Shown: positions 1-5,533 of the stretch, piece after piece | How the letters are laid out: the number at the start of each line of letters is the position of its first letter | Numbering within the stretch: position 1 is the first letter of the stretch | Assembly: GCA_934647305.1 (NCBI GenBank) | Contig: CAKUFI010000115.1 | Coordinates: forward strand, 1-6,554 | DNA from: an uncultured Clostridia bacterium | Lineage (GTDB): Bacteria > Bacillota > Clostridia > Christensenellales > Aristaeellaceae | Direction: 5' to 3' | Length of the DNA: 6,554 bases | Notes under the pieces: generated by a model | Databases searched by the model: none | What the model was told of the DNA's origin: nothing | The model's input: the letters and a program-made list of their open reading frames with translations, nothing else | Position numbers and translations under genes: made by a program

Positions 1-21
1 GAGCTTGCTTCCCCGGCCACA

Positions 22-49
22 AGCTTGTCAAAACCTTTTTTGACAAGCT
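22..49. repeat. Perfect 12-bp inverted repeat (stem-loop) downstream of the lipid operon
   Basis: AGCTTGTCAAAA (22–33) and TTTTGACAAGCT (38–49) are exact reverse complements around a 4-nt loop. AAAA and TTTT face each other next to the loop. It lies about 45 nt past the serine hydrolase stop. It could end transcripts or be a dispersed palindromic element. It is not a textbook terminator because no free U-run follows the stem on either strand. Confidence 0.75.
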
Positions 50-50
50 G

Positions 51-77
51 AGCCGCCCTGCGCAATGCAGAGCGGCT
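51..77 (-). repeat. 11-bp stem-loop just after the serine hydrolase stop codon
   Basis: Arms 77–67 and 61–51 pair over 11 positions around a 5-nt loop. The only non-Watson–Crick position is a U·G wobble in the minus-strand transcript; it would be a C-A mismatch on the plus strand, which favours a role in the operon's own RNA. It begins 15 nt after the stop and is followed directly by the perfect palindrome at 49–22. The two together may stabilise or end the transcript 3' end. No U-tract follows. Confidence 0.6.
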
Positions 78-92
78 GTTGATTATCTTTGC

Positions 93-1544
93 TCAGCGGG
101 CCTTCGCCTCGCCCACGTATTCGTCGAGGAAGGCCTCGGCGGTTCGGGTCATGACCAGCTTCTCCAGCTGTCCGTCGGGCGTAAAGCGGAAGCGCGCGTC
201 CATGTTGCCGTAGTAGTCGTCGATGATCTGCACCTTGAGCCACAGCTCAGTCGGCGCGCTCCAGGCGGCGGAAGCGGCGCACCGGTAGCGGCGGGAGCCG
301 GGCTTGCCGCAGACCAGGTCGGAATAGCCGTCCTGCGGGAATTCGCCGAAGACGTTTGCGCAGCGGCCGAAGGTCAGGTGCTTTTCACCCTGGGCGTTTT
401 TGTAATCGAAGGCGCATTCCTTCTCGCCGAAGGTCAGCGTGAAGCGCTCGATGCCCATGGGGTTTTCGGCCAGTTCAAACGTCCTGCCGCCGATCTTCTG
501 CTCCAGCGGAGAGCTCGCCTCGCCGTAGGCCGCGAACAGGCGCATGGAGGACGCGTACCTGGCCAGCGACGCCTGCGCCTCGGGATCCTCGGGCAGCGGT
601 TCGTTTGTCACGGTGGGCACGACGTCCCTGTAGAAGCCGCCCAGGATCACGTCAGTCATGTGCTTCATGCCCTGCGTGTCGGCGTTACAGACGAAATACA
701 GCTCCTTTTCCGGAATGGCCAGCGCGTACTGGGAGCCCATGCCGTTGAAGAAGAAGCCCTCGCCATAGGCCTTCCAGATGTAGTAGCCGTAGCCGTTGGC
801 CTCGATGCCCTCGGGCTCGTCGGTGGCGATCAGGTTCGAGGTGGCCTCCTCCATGTACTTTCGGCTCAGCAGCTGTTTGCCGTTCCATTCGCCCTTCTGC
901 CTGCAGAAGCGCAGCACCTTGTACACGTCCTCGGGCTTCATCAGGAAGGCGGAGTCCGACCAGGTGTGCCCGCCCGGGCAGTACAGCGCGCGCACGTCCC
1001 CGGACACCCCGATGGGGTCGAACAGCTTGCGGCGCAGGTAGTCAAGCAGCTTCTCGCCGGTCACGCGTTCCACCAGCGCGCCCATGACGAACGTGCCGGA
1101 GGAATCATACTGGAAAAACGAGCCGCCCGGCCGGGAGTTGGGCCGCTTTTCCTGCCAGTACTGCAGCACGCGGTCGTCGGTGCCGTCCTTCCAGGAGCGG
1201 CCGAAGCCGGCGGTGGCCATCATCAGCATGTTGCGCACCGTCTGCCTGCGGACGTTTTCGTCGGTCTGTCCCTCCAGGTCACGGGGAAAGAGCTTCTCCA
1301 TCGTGTCGTCCAGCGTGAAATAGCCGTCGTCAATCGCGAAGCCCACGGCCAGCGCGCAGAAGCTCTTGGTGTCCGAATACAGCCTGTGTATCTGCGTGCA
1401 GTCGAAGGGCGCCCAGCCGGTCTTGAGCACGATGTCCTCGCCGCGCGCGATGAGCAGGTTGTGCATGGGAATGTGGTTGTCGTTCAGAAAGCGCAGATAG
1501 TCTTCCAGGACTCGAGACGAAATGCCCTTTTGTTCAGGCGTCAT
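93..1544 (-). CDS. Beta-lactamase-fold serine hydrolase (class C / PF00144 type), cytoplasmic
   Basis: Predicted serine hydrolase of 483 residues with the class C beta-lactamase / DD-peptidase / esterase fold. The catalytic S-x-x-K motif is SDTK at residues 57–60, with S57 the likely nucleophile. The second motif is the Y-x-S/N type, YDS at 146–148, followed by the usual family helix. A GYGYYIW stretch lies at 251–258. NGMGSQ at 267–272 stands where beta-lactamases have KTG, as in many esterase-like relatives. Residues from about 330 to 483 form an extra, probably beta-rich C-terminal domain. No signal peptide or membrane segment is visible, so an intracellular esterase, amidase or peptidase role is likelier than antibiotic resistance. 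Upstream in-frame Met codons exist, but the start at 1544 follows an AGGAGGA site and leaves only 19 nt after the glycosyltransferase stop. It is the last gene of the lipid operon. The substrate is unknown. The family call is secure; the function is not. Confidence 0.88.
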   Translation of the reverse strand: MTPEQKGISSRVLEDYLRFLNDNHIPMHNLLIARGEDIVLKTGWAPFDCTQIHRLYSDTKSFCALAVGFAIDDGYFTLDDTMEKLFPRDLEGQTDENVRRQTVRNMLMMATAGFGRSWKDGTDDRVLQYWQEKRPNSRPGGSFFQYDSSGTFVMGALVERVTGEKLLDYLRRKLFDPIGVSGDVRALYCPGGHTWSDSAFLMKPEDVYKVLRFCRQKGEWNGKQLLSRKYMEEATSNLIATDEPEGIEANGYGYYIWKAYGEGFFFNGMGSQYALAIPEKELYFVCNADTQGMKHMTDVILGGFYRDVVPTVTNEPLPEDPEAQASLARYASSMRLFAAYGEASSPLEQKIGGRTFELAENPMGIERFTLTFGEKECAFDYKNAQGEKHLTFGRCANVFGEFPQDGYSDLVCGKPGSRRYRCAASAAWSAPTELWLKVQIIDDYYGNMDARFRFTPDGQLEKLVMTRTAEAFLDEYVGEAKAR

Positions 1545-1551
1545 GAAAATA

Positions 1552-1558
1552 TCCTCCT
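1552..1558 (-). promoter_or_regulatory. Ribosome binding site fixing the serine hydrolase start
   Basis: AGGAGGA on the minus strand lies 7 nt upstream of the ATG at 1544. It sits inside the 19-nt gap after the TAA of the glycosyltransferase gene. It selects this ATG over the in-frame Met codons further upstream, which lie inside the preceding gene and lack a comparable site. Confidence 0.85.
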
Positions 1559-1563
1559 GTTGC

Positions 1564-2679
1564 TTATTGTAACGAAGATACGACCGCCTCATAGATGCGC
1601 TCGGCCGCGTCGGCATGGATTCCCGCTCTCTGGCAGGCGCGCATGGCCGCGCAGGCGTCGCTCGAGTGCAGCAGCGACAGTCCGGCCGTCACCTGATCGG
1701 CAACCGTTGGGCCGGTCCGGCTCATGCCGCGCACGAAGAAATAGACGCTGTTCTGCGTTTCGCAGCCGGGGATGGGCTCGGTGTGCACCATCGGAATGCC
1801 GCTGACGGCCGCCTCGGTCGAGGTCAGTCCGCCCGGCTTGGTGAACAGCAGGTCGCAGGCTCGGAAGTAGAGCGGCACTTCCTTCGTGTATTTGAGCACG
1901 GTCAGGCGCTTCTCGGTCTGGGCCAGGTTCTTCAGGTGCTCGGCAGTCTGCTCGTTGCTGCCGGTGATGACGACCAGGTGCTCGTCCTTCGTCTGCTCCA
2001 ACAGGCAGTGAGACAGCGTGTAGAGCGAACCGGCGCCCATGCTTCCGCCCATGACCAGTATGCACTCGCCCTCCTCGGGCAGGCCCAGCCGCCGTCTCGC
2101 CTCCGCGCGTGGCGTGGGTTCAAGGTAGGCCTGCGAAACCGGTATGCCCAGCGGCAGGAGCTTCTCCTGCGGCAGGCCGCGCCCGGTGAACTCGCCCGCC
2201 AGATCCGCCGCGGGAATCACATATCGGTCGCAGTCGGTTTCCTCCCAGAAGGGGATGCAGGTATAGTCGGTCGCGATGGCGAAGGTGGCGGGAAGCGCCT
2301 CGCCGTTTCGCTTCATCCAGGTGAGCGTCTCGGCGGGGTACAGGTGCGGCATCAGGATGGCGTCCACCGGATGCTCATTCAGGTAGGCGCGCAGATACTT
2401 TGCCATCAGATGGTTGGCGTAATAGACCGGGCTGAGCGTGGAGTACCTGGACACCGCCATGCCCAGCTTATACGCCTGGCCGAACAGCCGGGGCGTGCGG
2501 CGCGCGGTCTCGATATATGCGCCGCTGACCATGCGGGAAACCTGCTCGCCGGCCAGACTCAGGTAATCGGGAAACAGAACCTCCCAGCCATGGGAGGCAA
2601 AGACCTCCTGCATGGCGTGTCCGGCCGCGTTATGGCCGCCGCCCGTGCTACAGGATAGGATCAATACCCTCTTGTTCAT
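1564..2679 (-). CDS. MGDG synthase / UgtP-family glycolipid glycosyltransferase (GT28)
   Basis: Predicted 371-residue glycosyltransferase of the MGDG-synthase/UgtP type, which transfers a hexose from a UDP-sugar to diacylglycerol at the cytoplasmic membrane face and makes mono- or diglycosyl-diacylglycerol. The N-terminal domain starts with the family signature STGGGHNAA (11–19), with H16 in the conserved acceptor-side position. HLYPAE (112–117) and TDYTCIPFW (137–145) follow. The C-terminal nucleotide-sugar domain shows MGGSMGAGS (210–218), TKPGGLTSTEA (280–290) and PGCETQN (304–310), the counterpart of PGQExxN in B. subtilis UgtP with Cys for Gln. Length fits the family (about 370–400). The start at 2679 has AGGTGA 6 nt upstream, inside the preceding acyltransferase gene, with which it overlaps by 32 nt, so translational coupling is likely. 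MurG is a distant relative, but the N-terminal signature favours the MGDG-synthase branch. The sugar (glucose or galactose) and processivity cannot be read from the sequence. Confidence 0.9.
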   Translation of the reverse strand: MNKRVLILSCSTGGGHNAAGHAMQEVFASHGWEVLFPDYLSLAGEQVSRMVSGAYIETARRTPRLFGQAYKLGMAVSRYSTLSPVYYANHLMAKYLRAYLNEHPVDAILMPHLYPAETLTWMKRNGEALPATFAIATDYTCIPFWEETDCDRYVIPAADLAGEFTGRGLPQEKLLPLGIPVSQAYLEPTPRAEARRRLGLPEEGECILVMGGSMGAGSLYTLSHCLLEQTKDEHLVVITGSNEQTAEHLKNLAQTEKRLTVLKYTKEVPLYFRACDLLFTKPGGLTSTEAAVSGIPMVHTEPIPGCETQNSVYFFVRGMSRTGPTVADQVTAGLSLLHSSDACAAMRACQRAGIHADAAERIYEAVVSSLQ

Positions 2680-3280
2680 GTGCTTTCACCTGCCGTTTCA
2701 GGATAGGAATCAAATGCTTATAGACCACCACGCCCGAGATCAGGCAGCATCCCGTCCGAAGCGGCGCTTCCGGCACCAGCAGCAGGCACAGGAACGCGAA
2801 CGTCAGATAGGTCGTGATGCTGCGAACGTCGTGCGGGCGGATGACGGCGATCAGCGAGAAGAACAGGTAGCAGGCCGCGAGCAGCAGCAGCGGCCGCCTC
2901 CGCGGAAGCAGGCCCAGCAGCGCGCCGAACGACACGGCGATCGCCTTACCGCCCCGCCCCCGCCTGCCCAGCGGAAACGCGTGTCCCAGCACCGGCGCAA
3001 GCAGCGTCAGGCTAAGCAGCGGCGACAGGCCGCTCACCCTGCGCAGGCACAGCCAGACCGGGAAAAAGCCCTTGGCCAGGTCGCCCAGCAGCGTGCCCAG
3101 GCCGCACCAGAGCCCGCCGAGCTGAAAGGCATTGTGCGTGCCCGGATTGCCGTCGTCCGCCGCGCGGAATACGTCCACCTGTTTCAGGCCGCGCAGCAGC
3201 AGATCGCAAAACAGGATGCCGCCAGCCAGGTACCCCACGATCGCGTATACCAGGCACCAGCGGCCGTCCATGCTGAGCAT
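2648..3280 (-). CDS. plsY: Divergent PlsY-family acyl-phosphate:glycerol-3-phosphate acyltransferase
   Basis: Integral membrane protein of 210 residues, the usual PlsY length, with about six to seven hydrophobic segments (roughly 8–29, 51–66, 84–99, 113–125, 130–147, 155–170, 178–190). PlsY moves an acyl group from acyl-phosphate to glycerol-3-phosphate, giving lysophosphatidate, the first committed step of membrane lipid synthesis in most Bacillota. The three loop motifs are visible: GNPGTHN (44–50), DLAKGFFP (67–74) and GHAFPL…GGKAIA (99–115). The C-terminal YKHLIPILKR (187–196) recalls the family's HRxNIKRL end. Motif 1 lacks the usual Ser before GN (DDGN here), and motif 3 reads GGKA instead of GGKG, so this may be a paralogue or specialised variant. 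The start at 3280 has GAGGGAG 10 nt upstream; the Met three codons on is too far from that site. It heads the operon, is preceded by its own promoter, and overlaps the next gene by 32 nt. Confidence 0.85.
   Translation of the reverse strand: MLSMDGRWCLVYAIVGYLAGGILFCDLLLRGLKQVDVFRAADDGNPGTHNAFQLGGLWCGLGTLLGDLAKGFFPVWLCLRRVSGLSPLLSLTLLAPVLGHAFPLGRRGRGGKAIAVSFGALLGLLPRRRPLLLLAACYLFFSLIAVIRPHDVRSITTYLTFAFLCLLLVPEAPLRTGCCLISGVVVYKHLIPILKRQVKAHEQEGIDPIL
2686..2691 (-). promoter_or_regulatory. Internal ribosome binding site for the glycosyltransferase gene
   Basis: AGGTGA lies within the end of the acyltransferase coding region, 6 nt before the ATG at 2679. It is weaker than the AGGAGG sites in front of other genes here, which fits re-initiation by ribosomes finishing the upstream gene. 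Confidence 0.6.
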
Positions 3281-3300
3281 ACCGAGTCTTCTCCCTCTCA

Positions 3301-3315
3301 GGCGCCTTCCGCGCC
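3301..3315 (-). promoter_or_regulatory. Small stem-loop in the leader of the lipid operon
   Basis: A perfect 5-bp GC stem (GGCGC/GCGCC) closes a 5-nt loop. It lies between the predicted transcription start (near 3326) and the GAGGGAG ribosome binding site at 3291–3297. It could modulate translation of the acyltransferase gene or stabilise the 5' end, but it is short and may be coincidental in GC-rich DNA. Confidence 0.35.
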
Positions 3316-3332
3316 CAGTTTATTCGCTATGT

Positions 3333-3361
3333 AGTGTACCATCTTTTTCCGTTCGCGTCAA
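3333..3361 (-). promoter_or_regulatory. Vegetative-sigma promoter of the lipid operon
   Basis: The minus strand reads TTGACG (3361–3356), a 17-bp spacer, then TACACT (3338–3333). The -35 box matches the consensus at five of six positions and the -10 at four of six. A TGG just before the -10 box supplies the extended -10 element. The predicted start near 3326 gives a leader of about 46 nt ahead of the ATG at 3280. It drives the acyltransferase, glycosyltransferase and serine hydrolase genes. I see no strong terminator between the GH39 stop (3420) and this promoter, so some readthrough is possible. Confidence 0.7.
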
Positions 3362-3419
3362 GCCGGGAGAACGGTCAGAATCCCCGCGCAAAGACAAAAC
3401 CGGCGGTCGGAATAGGTGC

Positions 3420-4745
3420 TCAGCGCCTGTCACCCGTCTGACGGATGAGGACGCACGACTGGCGCGGCAGGGTAAGCGTCAGGTCGTCCGTCACGCCGCA
3501 CAGCTCGCCGTCGTGCCGCTCGTCCAGGCGGTAAAGGCTGTATTCCGCCTCCTGGCCAAAATCCAGCCGCACCGTCCGGTCGGGCGCGCCGTCGTCGTCC
3601 GTGTAATAGGTCACGACGGCCGTGACCCTGCCCGCCTCGTCCACGCCGCACAGCGTATAGATTTCGTCAACCTGATTCTGCGCGCGCACCTCGGCCGCCA
3701 GGTCGTAAAACATACCGTACCAGTACAGCGGATAGTAGGGCTTGCGCGGGCGATAGGTATAGTAGTCAAACGGCCCGCAGAAGCAGGAGGGACGCGTGTC
3801 GTAGTACATCATCAGGTCGATCGGCTCGCGCTGGCCCTCGCTCAGGCAAGCCATGACGAACGCCGCGCCCTTGTGGTTGCCGATGCACTCGATCGAGTAG
3901 ACGTACTCGTCGGTCCAGCCCCGGATGTAATTCCACTCGTTGAGTATGCTCTGTGCCTGCGCGTAGCCCCGCCTGTCGAGCAGACTGCGCAGGCGCTCCG
4001 CCTTCGCGCTGACCTCGCGCGGGTCGGCGGTGTAGATGTGCCAGGAGAAGAAGTCGAGCGGCGCGCCGCGGCGCTTCATTTCCCGCAGAAAGTCGTCCGC
4101 CCAGTCCTCGTCCCAGCACAGCGCCGGCCCGCCGATTTTCAGGCCCGGGAAGCAGCCCTTCAGATGCTTTGCGGCCGTCTCGAAGAAATCAAAGAACTGC
4201 GCGCGCGTGCCGCCCCACATGCGCTTGTTCGCGCTGTCGTCCGGGTCGATGTCCGGCTCGTTCCAGATTTCCCAGTACTCGATGTCCAGATGGAAGCCGC
4301 CCGCCCAACCCTCGTTGCAGTGGCGGATGATGTGCTCGCAGATACGCGCCCACTTGGCGAAGTCCCTCGGCGGCAGCGTGCCGTGCTTCCTGATCTGGTG
4401 CTCGATCGACTGGCCCAGCCGGAAGAACGTCTTCGTGCCCGCCTCGAGCGACACCAGGATCGACTCGTCCGTGCAGGCGAAGTCGTAGGAGGCCGGGTCG
4501 TTTTCGTCCGCCTCGAAGCGCGGGAAAATCGCCGTGATGTCCACGGTATACGGCCCGCCGTAAACGCTGCCCGCGAGGTTCGCGTCGTGGTTGCGGGTAT
4601 AGGGAATGCGCGCCCGGCGGTAGTCCTCGAGGTTGCTGCGCCACTGGTCGGTCGCGTGCCGCTTGTGCCAGGGGCCGCCGTTTACCGCGTTCAGGGGCTT
4701 AAACGCGCCCAGTCTCTTCGTCAGGTCAAAGGATATGGTCTCCAT
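3420..4745 (-). CDS. GH39-type glycoside hydrolase (beta-xylosidase-like), cytoplasmic
   Basis: Predicted 441-residue glycoside hydrolase with a clan GH-A (beta/alpha)8 barrel, closest by motif to GH39 beta-xylosidases and their clostridial relatives. The acid/base Glu is E163 in EYWEIWNEPD (156–165). The nucleophile is E270 in SILNEWNY (266–273). The gap of 107 residues resembles the roughly 117 between the two Glu in characterised GH39 enzymes. Other barrel landmarks are GTKTFFRLG (103–111), KIGGPAL (203–209) and DFFSWHIYTADP (231–242). Residues from about 350 form a beta-sandwich tail. It is shorter than classical GH39 xylosidases (about 500). No signal peptide is seen, so it probably works inside the cell on imported oligosaccharides or glycosides. 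The start at 4745 has GGGAGGGAG just upstream; the Met at 4784 lies within the -10 box and cannot be used. The substrate is not certain: xylosides are the default guess, other sugars are possible. Confidence 0.85.
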   Translation of the reverse strand: METISFDLTKRLGAFKPLNAVNGGPWHKRHATDQWRSNLEDYRRARIPYTRNHDANLAGSVYGGPYTVDITAIFPRFEADENDPASYDFACTDESILVSLEAGTKTFFRLGQSIEHQIRKHGTLPPRDFAKWARICEHIIRHCNEGWAGGFHLDIEYWEIWNEPDIDPDDSANKRMWGGTRAQFFDFFETAAKHLKGCFPGLKIGGPALCWDEDWADDFLREMKRRGAPLDFFSWHIYTADPREVSAKAERLRSLLDRRGYAQAQSILNEWNYIRGWTDEYVYSIECIGNHKGAAFVMACLSEGQREPIDLMMYYDTRPSCFCGPFDYYTYRPRKPYYPLYWYGMFYDLAAEVRAQNQVDEIYTLCGVDEAGRVTAVVTYYTDDDGAPDRTVRLDFGQEAEYSLYRLDERHDGELCGVTDDLTLTLPRQSCVLIRQTGDRR

Positions 4746-4750
4746 GTGCT

Positions 4751-4759
4751 CTCCCTCCC
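4751..4759 (-). promoter_or_regulatory. Ribosome binding site fixing the GH39 start
   Basis: GGGAGGGAG on the minus strand ends 5 nt before the ATG at 4745. With the promoter at 4811–4783, it leaves a leader of only about 31 nt and rules out the long in-frame upstream extension that runs into rnhB. Confidence 0.75.
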
Positions 4760-4782
4760 CGGTGATTTTTGGTGTTACGTCC

Positions 4783-4811
4783 ATTATACCGTGCGCCGTT
4801 TCCGCTGTCAA
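4783..4811 (-). promoter_or_regulatory. Consensus vegetative-sigma promoter of the GH39 gene
   Basis: The minus strand carries TTGACA (4811–4806), a spacer of exactly 17 bp, and TATAAT (4788–4783). Both hexamers match the sigma-A/sigma-70 consensus at six of six positions. Transcription should begin near 4776. An imperfect cre-like 14-mer (4810–4797) overlaps the -35 box and part of the spacer, so CcpA-type control is conceivable but unproven. The promoter sits about 40 bp downstream of the rnhB terminator and makes the GH39 gene its own transcription unit. Confidence 0.9.
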
Positions 4812-4850
4812 CCGGAGAACGCGCGGGCGGGAAACCGGACTCCCGAGGAT

Positions 4851-4890
4851 GAGAAAACCACCTCCCGGCAATTTTCTGCCCGGAAGGCGG
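4851..4890 (-). terminator. Rho-independent terminator after rnhB
   Basis: The minus-strand transcript has a stem with arms 4890–4877 and 4870–4858: 11 consecutive pairs including two G·U, one bulged G, then two more pairs. It encloses the 6-nt loop GAAAAT. TTTT (4857–4854) and CTC follow. It begins 25 nt after the rnhB stop. The U-tract is short, so termination may be incomplete. Confidence 0.75.
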
Positions 4891-4915
4891 CAAAGTGAAC
4901 GCGCAGGCGTCCTGC

Positions 4916-5533
4916 TCAGATGAACTTGCGGATGAAGCTGAGGCGATGCTCCGGGCAGGGGCCGTATTTGCGCAGGGCCGCGATGTGCTGCGCCGTGCCG
5001 TAGCCCTTGTGCTGCGCGAAGCCGTACTCGGGGTACTTCTCGTCCAGCTCGATCATGTAGCGGTCCCGCGTGACCTTGGCCACGATCGAGGCCGCGCCGA
5101 TCATGTAGCTGAGCGCGTCGCCGTGCACCAGCGCCGTCGCCTCGCCGGGCAGACGCAATCCCTCCACCGCGTCGATCAGGAAATGCGCCCCCACAGCGCC
5201 CGCGGCGCACTCCTCCATCGCGGATTTTGTGGCATTCAGTATGTTCACGCGGTCGATCTCCTGCGGACTGCGCCAGGCGCACACGGCGTAGGAGGCGACC
5301 TGCATCAGCTGCTCATAGAGCGATTCGCGCCTCTTTTCGGACAGCTTTTTGGAGTCGTCCACGCCCGGCACCAGCAGGCTTTCCGGCACGATCACGCAGG
5401 CGGTCACGACCGGCCCGGCCAGCGGCCCCCGGCCCACCTCGTCGATGCCCGCCACGCGCTCTTCCCTCGCCCACAGCGGGCGCTCAATCTCCGTCAGTCG
5501 GAGCAGCTTCGCTTCCGGCGTTTCGCGGGGCAT
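4916..5533 (-). CDS. rnhB: Ribonuclease HII
   Basis: RNase HII of 205 residues, a cytoplasmic endonuclease that nicks RNA–DNA hybrids and starts removal of single ribonucleotides misincorporated in DNA. All key residues are present: D31 and E32 in GIDEVGRGPLAGP (29–41) with the GRG motif (34–36), DDSKKLS (59–65), D121 in LIDAV, and D139 in HGDALSYMIGAASIVAKVTRD. The carboxylate spacings match E. coli RNase HII closely (90 versus 92, and 18). Y178 in HKGYGT is the conserved tyrosine that senses the RNA–DNA junction. CPEHRLSF lies near the C-terminus. The start at 5533 follows AAGGAGG with a 6-nt gap and lies inside the end of rbgA (50-nt overlap). The rbgA–rnhB pairing is common in Bacillota. 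A terminator follows, so it is the last gene of its unit. I see no defect. Confidence 0.98.
   Translation of the reverse strand: MPRETPEAKLLRLTEIERPLWAREERVAGIDEVGRGPLAGPVVTACVIVPESLLVPGVDDSKKLSEKRRESLYEQLMQVASYAVCAWRSPQEIDRVNILNATKSAMEECAAGAVGAHFLIDAVEGLRLPGEATALVHGDALSYMIGAASIVAKVTRDRYMIELDEKYPEYGFAQHKGYGTAQHIAALRKYGPCPEHRLSFIRKFI

Noticed and set aside
1545..1616. 24-residue N-terminal extension of the serine hydrolase
   Set aside because: It overlaps the end of the glycosyltransferase gene and has no ribosome binding site, whereas AGGAGGA precedes the ATG at 1544.
378..1805. 475-codon open frame on the plus strand
   Set aside because: It lies antisense to the serine hydrolase and glycosyltransferase genes, is rich in His/Arg/Ala/Gly, and shows no domain signature or ribosome binding site.
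1615..2658. 347-codon open frame on the plus strand
   Set aside because: Antisense shadow of the glycosyltransferase gene; composition is typical of out-of-frame GC-rich sequence.
3362..3419. Possible terminator after the GH39 gene
   Set aside because: A T-rich run (TTTTGTCTTT on the minus strand) is present, but I could not find a convincing stem directly before it.
3132..4898. 588-codon open frame on the plus strand antisense to the GH39 and acyltransferase genes
   Set aside because: It is Arg/Ala/Val-rich with no recognisable motif, runs opposite to genes with intact catalytic motifs, and is explained by the scarcity of stop codons in GC-rich DNA.
4746..5282. In-frame N-terminal extension of the GH39 protein into rnhB
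   Set aside because: The extension is read through rnhB, the terminator and the promoter. The promoter and ribosome binding site place the true start at 4745.
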